This document shows positions 27,473 to 35,367 of a stretch of 64,000 nucleotides of DNA, piece after piece (position 1 is the first letter of the stretch; each line of letters begins with the position of its first letter). The notes beneath the pieces are model-generated. The model made no database searches. It had not been told where the DNA came from and saw nothing but the letters and a program-made list of their open reading frames with translations. The translations under genes were made by a program, and so were the position numbers. This DNA is from CALMEC01 sp963765105 (GTDB taxonomy: Bacteria; Actinomycetota; Thermoleophilia; Miltoncostaeales; Miltoncostaeaceae): NCBI GenBank assembly GCA_963765105.1, contig CAVXUW010000002.1, positions 372,001-436,000 on the forward strand, given 5' to 3'.

Positions 27473-27497
27473 AAAAAAAGGCCCGCATGTGCGGGCC
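27473..27497 (-). terminator. Rho-independent terminator of the initiator tRNA
   Basis: On the minus strand the hairpin GGCCCGC-ACAT-GCGGGCC (27497-27480) is followed directly by seven T residues (27479-27473). It lies 8 nt after the 3' end of the tRNA gene, in the right orientation. Confidence 0.9.
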
Positions 27498-27504
27498 TTT
27501 CGTA

Positions 27505-27578
<74 letters not shown>

Positions 27579-27613
27579 GCGAACCCATAGTCTGCCACAA
27601 CGGGCGTCGTCTC

Positions 27614-28297
27614 TCAACCGGCGCGCTGGGGGCCGACGGTGTCGCCAACGCTCACTGAGCCCGGGCGGATGACGCGGGCGTAGACGCCGAAGAGGTTCTC
27701 GCGTTCCTTTGCGAGGGCGGTCAGCACCTCGGTGCGGCGCTCCAAGCTATCGGGGTCGAAGGTGGTCACTGCGCAGCGTTCGGTGTTGACGACGACCTCG
27801 ATCACGGCGCTTCCCAGGGTGATGCGTTGGCCGATCCAAGCGTCCTCGGCGAATGGCTCCGGGCCGATGTCGACAAGGATATTGGCGCGAAAGCGTCGGC
27901 GGTCGAGTTCGTCATCGCCAACCGCGCCGGCCAGGGCCGCTAGCGATGCTTCGCTCAGAATGTGAAGGGGCGCGGCGTCGAAGAAGCCGACGGGCTGGGA
28001 CTCGATCGCCACTGTTTGTCCCAATTCGTCGGCCAACTCAGAGATCAGGGCGGGTGCGTCGGGGCTCGTCAGTTGCCCGGATGGGCTGCGCACCACGGGC
28101 CGCTCGGCAGCGTCGCTGTCCTCGTAGCGGGCACGGAACCCGAGGAGAGCGTGGGCACGGCGTGCGCTCATGGGACCGTCGTCGCCCATCACGGCGAAGC
28201 GGCGGTCGCCGATGATGCCGAACGGGCCGACGAAGACCGTGCGCAGGCGCTCGCCGCCGAACGACTTGACGGGAAAGCGCCACAGGTCGCTCACCAC
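27614..28297 (-). CDS. MOSC-domain protein (YcbX-like)
   Basis: MOSC proteins bind sulfur or molybdenum-cofactor species and act in Moco-dependent reduction or sulfur transfer. The N-terminal MOSC beta-barrel begins DLWRFPVKSFGGERL with GDRRFAVM, and the C-terminal MOSC core has RFRANILVDIG, FAEDAWIGQRITLG and the conserved Cys in NTERCAVTTFDP. I placed the start at GTG 28297, just after the stop of the upstream small gene; a TTG at 28333 would overlap that gene. Target unknown. Confidence 0.83.
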   Translation of the reverse strand: MVSDLWRFPVKSFGGERLRTVFVGPFGIIGDRRFAVMGDDGPMSARRAHALLGFRARYEDSDAAERPVVRSPSGQLTSPDAPALISELADELGQTVAIESQPVGFFDAAPLHILSEASLAALAGAVGDDELDRRRFRANILVDIGPEPFAEDAWIGQRITLGSAVIEVVVNTERCAVTTFDPDSLERRTEVLTALAKERENLFGVYARVIRPGSVSVGDTVGPQRAG

Positions 28298-28313
28298 CCC
28301 GTGGGTGGTGTCG

Positions 28314-28493
28314 CTACCCCCGGGTGACGGCAAGAACGATCACGACGATGATGAGGATGGCAAGAACGGTGTACGCCCAGCGCAGAATGCGCGCGCGCTG
28401 ACCGGATGTGTCGGCGTTCTGTTTGCGCCGTCGTTCGACCGATTCTGGGTCGTCGGGGAGCTCGCCGTATTTGTCGTCGTCGTCCCAGGACAT
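28314..28493 (-). CDS. Small single-span membrane protein
   Basis: A 59-residue protein: acidic N-terminus (MSWDDDDKYGELPDDPESV), a basic RRRKQN patch, and one C-terminal transmembrane helix (ILRWAYTVLAILIIVVIVLA) ending TRG. This layout makes it a tail-anchored protein with a cytoplasmic acidic head. ATG 28493 with GGA 5 nt upstream. The MOSC gene begins directly after it, so the two are probably cotranscribed. Function unknown. Confidence 0.65.
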   Translation of the reverse strand: MSWDDDDKYGELPDDPESVERRRKQNADTSGQRARILRWAYTVLAILIIVVIVLAVTRG

Positions 28494-28551
28494 CCGATCC
28501 AGCTTACCCGTCACCGTCCTCTCCGCGGACCGTATCCGTCTCGAAAATGAC

Positions 28552-28575
28552 GTGGGCCCGCCGAAGCGGGCCCAC
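28552..28575 (-). terminator. Terminator after the sigma factor gene
   Basis: A GC-rich perfect stem GTGGGCCCGC-TTCG-GCGGGCCCAC (10 bp, tetraloop) lies 36 nt after the sigma stop; the minus strand continues GTCATTTT. Very stable; the T-run is short. Confidence 0.75.
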
Positions 28576-28611
28576 GATGGATTGCGGTGTAGCGGTGTGT
28601 GCGACGGGTAT

Positions 28612-29694
28612 TTAGGCGACGTCTCGCAGGCCTTGGGCCTCGACGAGTGCCGCAAGCTTTTGCAGCGACTGGTTCTCGATCTGGCGGATGCGTTCGCGGG
28701 TGACGTTGAACGTGCGACCCACCTCGTCGAGCGTGCGGGGGTGCTCGCCACCGAGGCCGTAGCGCAGTTCCAGAACACGACGCTCACGGTAGCTGAGGGT
28801 GTTAAGAACATCTCGCAGAGCTTCCGAACGCAGCAGGCTGTCGGTGGCCTCCTCGGGAGAGGGGGCGTTTTCGTCGGCGATGAAGTTGCCGAACTCCGAC
28901 TCGTCGTCGTCGCCCACAGGCCGCTCGAGCGACACGGGGGTCTGGGCGCTGCGCTTGATCGACTCGATCTCGGGTTCGTTCAGTTCCGTTGCCGCGGAGA
29001 TCTCGGCGATCGACGGCTCACGACCCAACTCGGACAGGAGCTTGCGCTCGGCCCGGTTGATCTTGTTGAGCTTCTCGACAACGTGCACCGGCATGCGGAT
29101 GGTGCGGCCCTTGTCGGCGATGGCGCGCGCGACGGCCTGACGGATCCACCAGGTTGCGTAGGTCGAGAACTTGAAGCCCTTTCGGTAGTCGAACTTTTCT
29201 GCGGCGCGGACAAGGCCGATGGTGCCTTCCTGAATCAGGTCGAGGAAACCGAGGCCTTGGTTGCGGTAGTTCTTCGCGATCGACACGACAAGACGCAGGT
29301 TGGCCTCAACCATCTTGCGCTTGGCGTCGAGATCGCCGAGCTCGATCTTCTGCGCGAGCTCAACTTCTTGGCGCGCAGTGAGCAACGGCACCTTGCCGAC
29401 GTCCTTGAGAAAAAGCTGCAATGAATCGGTGGTCGTCTCGGTACGCAGGTTCAACTTGCGGGGCCTATCGGCCTCTTCCGCAAGCTTCGCCACGCGGGCC
29501 TGCGCCTCGTCGTCTTCGACGAGCTCAATGCCCATGTCCTCAAGCTCCGTGGCGAGTTCAGCCACCGTCGGCGCGTCGAGATCTGCGGACTCCAACGTCT
29601 GTTCAAGCTGTCCCATGCCCAGGAAGCCGAACTCCTGCCCGCGAGCAATCAGCGTGCGGACATCGTCATTGGTCAGGAGTTCCTTCAGCCTCAT
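28612..29694 (-). CDS. sigA: RNA polymerase sigma-70 factor, RpoD/SigA (group 1/2) type
   Basis: A 360-residue sigma factor. Region 1.2/2.1 begins DSLQLFLKDVGKVPLLTA; region 2.2-2.4 has LDLIQEGTIGLVRAAEKFDY and FSTYATWWIRQAVARAIAD; region 3 has KLLSELGREPS; region 4 ends with the helix-turn-helix LDEVGRTFNVTRERIRQIE. These are the sequences of primary sigma factors and close group 2 relatives. The N-terminal region is short (about 95 residues, acidic), and whether this is the primary sigma or a second one cannot be decided here. ATG 29694 has GAGG 5 nt upstream; a TTG at 29712 is less likely. Confidence 0.9.
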   Translation of the reverse strand: MRLKELLTNDDVRTLIARGQEFGFLGMGQLEQTLESADLDAPTVAELATELEDMGIELVEDDEAQARVAKLAEEADRPRKLNLRTETTTDSLQLFLKDVGKVPLLTARQEVELAQKIELGDLDAKRKMVEANLRLVVSIAKNYRNQGLGFLDLIQEGTIGLVRAAEKFDYRKGFKFSTYATWWIRQAVARAIADKGRTIRMPVHVVEKLNKINRAERKLLSELGREPSIAEISAATELNEPEIESIKRSAQTPVSLERPVGDDDESEFGNFIADENAPSPEEATDSLLRSEALRDVLNTLSYRERRVLELRYGLGGEHPRTLDEVGRTFNVTRERIRQIENQSLQKLAALVEAQGLRDVA

Positions 29695-29737
29695 CTCAAC
29701 CTCGTTTCGCAATTTCGCTCGACGAATATCGAACGAC

Positions 29738-29780
29738 AGAACATCTGTTCGATCTTCACAGCTTTACTTTGTAAAGTCAA
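29738..29780 (-). promoter_or_regulatory. sigA promoter with LexA (SOS) box and a second palindrome
   Basis: Reading the minus strand: TTGACT (29780-29775) as -35, a 17-nt spacer, GAAGAT (29757-29752) as -10, then directly CGAACAGATGTTCT (29751-29738). The last matches the Gram-positive LexA box CGAACRNRYGTTYC at all but its final base and contains GAAC-N4-GTTC. It would cover the transcription start about 45 nt before the ATG. A perfect palindrome CTTTAC-TTT-GTAAAG (29762-29776) overlaps the -35/spacer and may bind another regulator. Confidence 0.6.
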
Positions 29781-29975
29781 GACCCAACAGGTGGTCATTT
29801 CCGTATATCGGCGGGAATGGTCCGAGTCTTGACCTGCAGTCCCTGAGTCGCTTCGACGGATCGCAGGGACACTCCTGCAGCGGGTGGGACTCTCTCAATC
29901 GCCCTTTATGCGCCGGTTAAGTTGGGGTATCAGCCCGGTAAAGCTTTTCTGAGTGTTTCCGGAGGGCGCGATGGG

Positions 29976-30641
29976 TTATGGAGAGGGTGATTCCACAAGT
30001 TTCAGTAGGTCTGCCGCGGTGACTCCCAGAGGAGCGTTCGGCGCGATATCGCGGGCGCGGCGGAACGCGCGCAAAAAGCCGGCGCCGTCGCGACGGTAGG
30101 CGGCCACCATCCCGCGGTTGAACACAACGAGCTGACTGTCAGGGTTGTCGGCCTCCAGCCGGCCGAGGGCACGGTCGGCGCGGGCGAGTGCCTCGAGGTT
30201 CGTTCCGCACTCCAGCATCGCCACCGCGACCTTCGCCTCGAGGCTGTCCGGGTCGACGGCGAGGGCGCGGCGGTAGGAACGCTCGGCGGTGTCCAGGTCG
30301 TCAACGTTCTGAGCGACGACGCCCAGCTCGATCCACCGGGCCGGTTCGTCGGTCGACGTCGCCAGATCTTCGAGTGCCCGCACCTGATCCACCGCGGTGG
30401 GAAGGCGAGCGACCTCGGGAGGAAGCGTGTCACGGTCGAGGTACAGGCGAAAAGCGGGGAGGCCGTCGGGGCGGTTGCTGGCACATACCGGCTCGGGTGT
30501 CCGGTCAAGCGCTGCGGCGAGCGCGAACGATCCACCGGCAACCGCAACCCACGCGGCGCCGACAATCGCGATGCGTCGCCACGGCGGCTTTCCCGGTGAC
30601 GCCGCGGGCGGGGAGATATGCCGTTGCTCGGATCCGTCCAT
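29976..30641 (-). CDS. Membrane-anchored TPR-like protein
   Basis: A 221-residue protein with a cytoplasmic Pro-rich start, one transmembrane helix (IAIVGAAWVAVAGGSFALAA) and an outside domain with helix pairs of TPR type: ARWIELGVVAQNVDDLDTAE, SYRRALAVDPDSLEAKVAVA and FNRGMVAAYRRDGAGFLRAF. This suggests a scaffold. ATG 30641 puts the membrane helix near the N-terminus; the frame is open to ATG 30701. It is divergent from pilT, but a shared function is only a guess. Confidence 0.65.
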   Translation of the reverse strand: MDGSEQRHISPPAASPGKPPWRRIAIVGAAWVAVAGGSFALAAALDRTPEPVCASNRPDGLPAFRLYLDRDTLPPEVARLPTAVDQVRALEDLATSTDEPARWIELGVVAQNVDDLDTAERSYRRALAVDPDSLEAKVAVAMLECGTNLEALARADRALGRLEADNPDSQLVVFNRGMVAAYRRDGAGFLRAFRRARDIAPNAPLGVTAADLLKLVESPSP

Positions 30642-30775
30642 CGTGGAGATCTTGACCCTCGCCGGTGCGGACCTCAACTGTCCCGGTCCCTTTTCACGCA
30701 TGACATCCGGTCAAACCGTTTAGTTTCGTGGGACTGCTGCCGATGTGAATCGCGAAGTCCACTAACCCACGGGAA

Positions 30776-31915
30776 GTGAAGCGCATCGTGATCGATCTCG
30801 GACGCATTCTCCGCTATGCCATCGATATGGGGGCAAGCGACATCCACCTCAAGGTTCCGGCCCCCCCGGCGCTTCGCGTTCACGGTGCCCTGCAACGCAT
30901 CCCCAAGGCCCCGGCGCTTATGCCGAACGACACCAAGGGCTTTCTCAACGAGATGCTCGGCCAGTATCCGGAGAAGCTCCGCGAGTACGAAGAGACCGGC
31001 GGCGTCGACTTCTCCCACGCACGCGACGGCCTCGGCCGGTTCCGTGTCAACGCCTTCAAACAGCGCGGCTCCTGCTCACTGGTGATGCGGGCCGTGCCGT
31101 TCAAGGTGCCGGAGCTTCCCGAGCTGAACCTGCCGCCTGCCGTGAAGGCGCTGGCGGAGGAGGAGCGCGGAATCGTGCTCGTGACCGGCACGACCGGCTC
31201 GGGCAAAAGCACCACGCTCGGCGCCATGATCGACTACATCAACCGTACGCAGCAGAAGCACATCGTCACGGTCGAAGACCCCATCGAGATCCTTCACACC
31301 GACCGTCTGTCGATCGTCAACCAGCGAGAAGTTGGCCTGGACACCGGGTCGTTCGCCGACGCCATGCGTCGCGTGATGCGTCAGGACCCGGACATCATCC
31401 TCGTGGGTGAGATTCGTGACCTGGTGACCATGGAGACGGCACTCAACGCGGCCGAGACCGGCCACCTCGTGTTCTCCACGCTCCACACCCTGGACGCGCC
31501 GGAGACCGTGAACCGTTCCATCGGTTTCTTCCCGCTCCACCAGCAGCAGCAGGTGCGAGCCATGCTCGCCGGAACGCTCAAGGGCATCGTGTCCCAGCGC
31601 TTGGTGAAGACCGCCGACGGCAACGGTCGCGTGCCCGCCGTCGAGGTCATGATGATGACCGGGCGTGCCCGGGACTTCATCCTCGACCCGGAGATGACCG
31701 GAAACCTGAGCGAAGTCATTCGCGAAGGCGAGTACTACGGCATGCAGACGTTCGACCAGTCGCTGTTCGGCCACGTCAAGTCCGGGGCCATCACCATCGA
31801 CGAGGCCATGCGCGCGGCATCGAGCCCGCACGACTTCAAGCTGATGCTCGAAGCCGGACAGGCACGCCGTGGTGCGGCCGTCGAGGTTCCGGAAGCGGTC
31901 CGTCAGGGCGCATAG
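30776..31915 (+). CDS. pilT: Type IV pilus retraction ATPase PilT
   Basis: PilT is the hexameric ATPase that depolymerises type IV pili. The Walker A motif GTTGSGKST is at 138-146, the Asp box is IVTVEDPIEILH, Walker B is DPDIILVGEIRD, and the His box is TGHLVFSTLHT. The AIRNLI-type C-terminal motif is represented by the NLSEVIREGEYYGMQTFDQSL segment. Length 379 fits. Start GTG 30776 or GTG 30788, both close to GGGAAG. No other pilus gene lies in the window, so it is an isolated pilT. Confidence 0.92.
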   Translation: MKRIVIDLGRILRYAIDMGASDIHLKVPAPPALRVHGALQRIPKAPALMPNDTKGFLNEMLGQYPEKLREYEETGGVDFSHARDGLGRFRVNAFKQRGSCSLVMRAVPFKVPELPELNLPPAVKALAEEERGIVLVTGTTGSGKSTTLGAMIDYINRTQQKHIVTVEDPIEILHTDRLSIVNQREVGLDTGSFADAMRRVMRQDPDIILVGEIRDLVTMETALNAAETGHLVFSTLHTLDAPETVNRSIGFFPLHQQQQVRAMLAGTLKGIVSQRLVKTADGNGRVPAVEVMMMTGRARDFILDPEMTGNLSEVIREGEYYGMQTFDQSLFGHVKSGAITIDEAMRAASSPHDFKLMLEAGQARRGAAVEVPEAVRQGA

Positions 31916-31930
31916 CAGGCGTTTTTCGGC

Positions 31931-31947
31931 GCGAGCCATCGGCTCGC
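31931..31947. terminator. Hairpin between pilT and the HxlR-type gene
   Basis: Perfect 7-bp stem GCGAGCC-ATC-GGCTCGC, 15 nt after the pilT stop. There is no clear T-run after it, so it could be a weak terminator or an operator of the next gene. Confidence 0.4.
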
Positions 31948-31960
31948 TAGCATTCAATTT

Positions 31961-32347
31961 GTGACCACCGACCACGTCACCGAGGCGTTGGAGTGCCCGG
32001 TACATGCCACGGCGCGCATTGTGTGCGCCAAATGGACACTCCTCGTCCTGCGTGACCTGGCCGATGGCCCCTGCCGCTTTACCGAGCTGGAGCGTTCGCT
32101 TGCGGGCATCAGCCCACGCACGCTCTCGCAACGTCTGCGTGCCCTTGAGGATGAGGGTGTCGTGGAGCGGGAGGTCTTCGCCGAAGCGCCGGCTCGCGTG
32201 GAGTACAAACTCACCCCCAAAGGGCGTGATCTGGCCCCGATCGTCGAGGCGATGCGCGTCTGGGGCCAACTGTATGCCGACACCGAGTGCGTCAAAGCCG
32301 CTACGGTCGCACCACCGCCACTGGCGGTCCCCGCACCAATCACCTAA
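31961..32347 (+). CDS. HxlR-family winged-helix transcriptional regulator
   Basis: A 128-residue regulator. HxlR features: CPVHATARIVCAKWTLLVLR (short conserved N-terminus with Cys, then the first helix), DGPCRFTELERSLAGISPRTLSQRL as the recognition unit, and YKLTPKGRDLAPIVEAMRVWG. HxlR proteins often sense electrophiles or redox state through the N-terminal Cys. Start GTG 31961. The downstream small gene starts 11 nt after its stop and may be part of the same transcript. Confidence 0.88.
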   Translation: MTTDHVTEALECPVHATARIVCAKWTLLVLRDLADGPCRFTELERSLAGISPRTLSQRLRALEDEGVVEREVFAEAPARVEYKLTPKGRDLAPIVEAMRVWGQLYADTECVKAATVAPPPLAVPAPIT

Positions 32348-32358
32348 GGAGGGTGGCT

Positions 32359-32607
32359 ATGGGCATCGGCGATATCGTCAACAAGGCGAAGGACCTCGTC
32401 AACGAACACAAGGACGACCTGGACGGCCTGAAGGACAAGGCCAAAGGGATGATGGGAGACCGTGACATGGACTCCGTCAAAGAAGACCTTGTTGAACTGA
32501 AAGACGTGGCCACGGGCGATGGCAGCATTGGCGACAAGGCCAAGGCCGCTGTCGAGGCCGTGAAGGACGCCGGCGCGCCCGGCGAGGGTTCCGGCAACGC
32601 GTCGTAG
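32359..32607 (+). CDS. Small charged protein, CsbD/Rv0909 antitoxin-like
   Basis: An 82-residue, highly charged helical protein (MGIGDIVNKAKDLVNEHKDD, then repeated K-D-K-A-K patterns) with an excellent ribosome site (AAGGAGG, 6 nt spacer). Actinobacterial proteins of this make-up are often annotated as antitoxin Rv0909-like or stress proteins; I see no partner toxin next to it. The HxlR gene upstream and a secreted M14 peptidase downstream do not explain it. Confidence 0.65.
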   Translation: MGIGDIVNKAKDLVNEHKDDLDGLKDKAKGMMGDRDMDSVKEDLVELKDVATGDGSIGDKAKAAVEAVKDAGAPGEGSGNAS

Positions 32608-33292
32608 CACCCTGAGCGCGCTTGTCGCGCTCGCGTTAACGGCGCCTGTCGGCGCTGCCGCAGAGGTTATCGGCCGCTCCGTCACGGGGCGGCCGATCAC
32701 CCTCACCCGCATTGGCGACGATTCTGCACCCGTGAAAGTCCTCGTGGTCGGGGTGATTCACGGCAACGAGGACGCTGGCCTGTCCGTGGTCGGGCCGCTT
32801 CTTTCAACCGCCGCGATCCCGGGTGTGCAACTGCTGGTGGTGCCGAGCGTAAACCCGGATGGGCGTCGCGCCCGCACGCGGGGAAATGCCCACGGGGTCG
32901 ACCTCAATCGCAACTTCCCGTTTCGGTGGACGCGCATCCCGTCGACCAGCCGTTACTTCTCCGGGCCCCGGCCGTTGTCGGAGCCGGAGTCCCAGGCGGT
33001 GCGGACCATGATTCGTCGTGAGAGACCAGCGCTCTCGATCTGGTTTCACCAGCCCGAGCGCAACGTCCGCGACCCGGACTCATCACCTGAGGCGCAACGC
33101 TATGCCGCCCTCGTGGGCCTGCGGTTCCTCCCGCTCGCCGCACCCCCCGGCACCGCTGCGGAGTGGACCGAGAACCGAGTTCCGGGTGCAGAAGCCTTTG
33201 TTGTGGAACTCGCGGCGGGGCGACTCTCCGCGCGTGCGGCGGCGCGTCATGTCCGCGCGATTCGGATCCTTGCCAACGCTGCTGCCGGATGA
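32597..33292 (+). CDS. Secreted M14-type carboxypeptidase / murein peptide amidase-like, start codon unclear
   Basis: A zinc peptidase of the M14 family, MpaA-like. Zinc ligands are in VIHGNEDAG (HxxE) and the His of WFHQPERN; VNPDGRRA and DLNRNFPF form the substrate pocket; the catalytic Glu is in FVVELAAG. The conserved N-terminal strand (GRSVTGRPITLTRIG) and a signal peptide (TRRSTLSALVALALTAPVG) lie upstream of the only in-frame canonical start, GTG 32732, and belong to the protein. The frame is open to 32564 without ATG, GTG or TTG. ACG 32597 follows GAGGG by 8 nt and is the best start. The coding sequence overlaps the preceding gene by 11 nt. Confidence 0.65.
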   Translation, partial: TRRSTLSALVALALTAPVGAAAEVIGRSVTGRPITLTRIGDDSAPVKVLVVGVIHGNEDAGLSVVGPLLSTAAIPGVQLLVVPSVNPDGRRARTRGNAHGVDLNRNFPFRWTRIPSTSRYFSGPRPLSEPESQAVRTMIRRERPALSIWFHQPERNVRDPDSSPEAQRYAALVGLRFLPLAAPPGTAAEWTENRVPGAEAFVVELAAGRLSARAAARHVRAIRILANAAAG

Positions 33293-33390
33293 CGCTCGCA
33301 GAATCTCAACACGCTGTTTGCCGACAGCCTGTTCGCCAGTAGTTACCTTTCCGGCACTGCGTGTCGATCGTCAAACAAGGGGCGTTGATC

Positions 33391-33816
33391 GTGTTGAGAT
33401 CCCGAGCGATGGGTGCCGTTGTCGTCGTCGGGGCTGTTGCCGCCGTGGGATGCGGCGGGTCAGGTCTGTCGCATGAGGATTTCGTGCGCCAGGCGAACAG
33501 CATTTGCGCGAACGCCGAGGCGGAGTTCGCCACGCTTCAGAAACGCTTCGCCGATGCGAGCGACGATGAGCGCCGCCAGCTCGGTCGAAAGCTCGCCGAG
33601 GCCGGCGGGAACAGGATTCGGGAGTTGTTCTCCCTGAGTCCCAGGGATGATGCTGATCGGCAACTTGTCGCGAAGCTCAAAGCCGCGAACGACGAGCTTC
33701 AGAAGCTGGCACGCACGAACGATGCCACGACACGCGACCGGGCCAAGGAGCTCTCCGACGCGATCGTCACCGACTTCACGAAGCTCGGCCTGACCGACTG
33801 CGTGGGCGACAGCTGA
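33391..33816 (+). CDS. Small secreted lipoprotein-like protein
   Basis: A 141-residue protein starting at GTG 33391 (AAGGGG 8 nt upstream). A hydrophobic leader ends AVAAVGCGGSG, an imperfect lipobox with the Cys as likely lipid anchor. The rest is helical and charged (FVRQANSICANAEAEFATLQ, LVAKLKAANDELQKLART) with a late Cys in LTDCVGDS. A second Cys in SICANA could pair with it. This matches a frequent type of actinobacterial lipoprotein without known function. Confidence 0.65.
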   Translation: MLRSRAMGAVVVVGAVAAVGCGGSGLSHEDFVRQANSICANAEAEFATLQKRFADASDDERRQLGRKLAEAGGNRIRELFSLSPRDDADRQLVAKLKAANDELQKLARTNDATTRDRAKELSDAIVTDFTKLGLTDCVGDS

Positions 33817-33854
33817 CCCGGCTCACGCCGAAGCCGGACGTCCATTGCAGCGTG

Positions 33855-34808
33855 TCAGCCGGGGCGTCGTGAACGCAGGAATCGCAGGGGGAAGTACAGC
33901 GTGTGAGGGAGACGTCGTGCGATGGCGGCGCGAAGCTCAGCCTGGCCGTCCTCGTCGAGGAGATAGGCCATGTGGGTTCGGCCGAGAATGGCCCACGCCG
34001 CATCGATGTCGTCCATGATCGCCGCCAACTGCACATCACGCTCCTCAGGTACCAGCAGCCCTGCCGCCGCGAACGCGTCTGCATCGTCGGGGTCCTGAGG
34101 GATGCTCGCGCGCGAGGCGCGTCCACGCAAAGCGGCGGGGGCACGCCGCGTGATGGTCGCGATGATCGCCCCCATAAACGAGGCATCCACCGGGCGGAAA
34201 CGGTCAAAGTCGCTGACGCTCGCGATGAAGCGACCACCGGGACGGAGAACACGATGGATCTCTTTGAGGGCGGCAGGGAGGTCGGTCATCTCCTCCAGTG
34301 ACAGGCTGGCAATGACGCAGTCAAAGCCCCGGTCGGGAACGTCGACCATTCGTTCGGCTGATGCGTTGACGAACGCCATCGGGACGTCCTCGGGTGCGCG
34401 GTCGCGTGCCACGTCAAGCGCGATGCGGCACGGATCAACGCCGACGATCATTCCGGTGGGGCCGACGATGCGCGCCGCCGAACGGGCGGCGCCCCCTGAG
34501 CCGCATCCCACATCGAGCACGCGCTCACCGGCGACGAGCGAGGCCCAGGCAACGAGGCTGTCGTACAGATGGATTCCGCGATTGCCGACAAGCGTGGCGA
34601 GGGTATCTTCGGTGGCGGTGGGGTCAACGGCATGCACCGCGCTGTAGAACGCGCTCGCCACCGGGCCCAGAAAGCGCTCGCCCGAGGCGATCCGCTCGCG
34701 TACCTCCGCGAGTCGCTCTGCGGCGTTTGTCACGTCGACGGGCTGGGGCGCAGCCCGGGTCAGATCGTGACCCAACCCGTTTCGATCGCTCCCGATGACA
34801 TTTCGCAT
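33855..34808 (-). CDS. SAM-dependent methyltransferase (class I)
   Basis: A 317-residue methyltransferase of the UbiE/Methyltransf_11 type. SAM-binding motif I is VLDVGCGSGGAARSAARIVG, followed by VGVDPCRIAL (motif post I), FDCVIASLSLEEM (motif II) and HRVLRPGGRFIASV (motif III). N-terminal (about 1-95) and C-terminal (about 210-317) extensions are unassigned. Its first 49 nt overlap the end of the ECF-associated gene, so it belongs to the sigma-S8 run by position. Substrate unknown. ATG 34808 chosen; the frame is open to 34919. Confidence 0.82.
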   Translation of the reverse strand: MRNVIGSDRNGLGHDLTRAAPQPVDVTNAAERLAEVRERIASGERFLGPVASAFYSAVHAVDPTATEDTLATLVGNRGIHLYDSLVAWASLVAGERVLDVGCGSGGAARSAARIVGPTGMIVGVDPCRIALDVARDRAPEDVPMAFVNASAERMVDVPDRGFDCVIASLSLEEMTDLPAALKEIHRVLRPGGRFIASVSDFDRFRPVDASFMGAIIATITRRAPAALRGRASRASIPQDPDDADAFAAAGLLVPEERDVQLAAIMDDIDAAWAILGRTHMAYLLDEDGQAELRAAIARRLPHTLYFPLRFLRSRRPG

Positions 34809-35224
34809 CGGAGTGAGACCGGGCCGGGTCGCAAGCCGCTGAGGTGAAAACGGCCGAGCTCGTCCGCGCGAAGTTCCATCTCCGAGCCCGGTAAGCGCAC
34901 CACAATCCGCGCGGCGCATGCGGGGATGATCTGTCCGGTGATTGCCCGCTTGCGACGTTCGTGGGCCACCTCAACCTCGATTGTGACACCGTCCGGGGTC
35001 GCGAAGGTCAGGCTGCGCCATCCACCCACACCGGACCGCACACCGGCAAGGGCCTCCTCATCCACCGCCGAGTCCTCGAGTAGCTCGGCAAGCTCGGCAT
35101 CCAGGCGTCGCCATGCCAACGCCGACCGCGCTGCGAGGGTCACGTCACTGGGGATCGGGTCGATGCGCGTAAGAAGTTCACCGAGTTCGACCAGAAGAGG
35201 GTCGTCATCCATTCCGACAATCAT
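34760..35224 (-). CDS. ECF-sigma-associated protein of the S8/CHAT locus
   Basis: A 154-residue protein I cannot assign to a named domain. The N-terminal part (LLTRIDPIPSDVTLAARSAL, AWRRLDAELAELLEDSAVDE) is helical; the C-terminal part (RSLTFATPDGVTIEVEVAHE, ITGQIIPACAARIVVRLPG, ELGRFHLSGLRPGPVSLRCE) is a beta domain like carboxypeptidase regulatory modules. No membrane helix, so it is not a classical anti-sigma factor, but its place 143 nt behind an ECF sigma gene makes a regulatory partner likely. From memory, similar proteins occur beside CHAT and sigma genes in Streptomyces; I could not check. ATG 35224 has AAAGGA 5 nt upstream. Confidence 0.6.
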   Translation of the reverse strand: MIVGMDDDPLLVELGELLTRIDPIPSDVTLAARSALAWRRLDAELAELLEDSAVDEEALAGVRSGVGGWRSLTFATPDGVTIEVEVAHERRKRAITGQIIPACAARIVVRLPGSEMELRADELGRFHLSGLRPGPVSLRCEMSSGAIETGWVTI

Positions 35225-35367
35225 GGCATTCCTTTGGGGAGAGGGGAACCAATGGCCGCGAAAGTGCGCGGATACATGGAAGAAGAGGAGGCGTTGGGCG
35301 CGGTGATACTCGCGGCGGCCCGATGCCGGCAATTCATACGAAACCGTTGCCGTGCCACTTCTGTGGG

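Noticed and set aside
27028..27474. 148-codon plus-strand frame before the tRNA
   Set aside because: Start overlaps a decayed fragment, the rest has no likeness to a protein family and it ends in the tRNA terminator.
28408..29424. 338-codon plus-strand frame opposite the sigma factor
   Set aside because: Antisense shadow of sigA; composition mirrors the conserved helices.
31076..32269. 397-codon minus-strand frame opposite pilT and the HxlR-type gene
   Set aside because: Spans two real genes on the other strand and has no recognisable domain.
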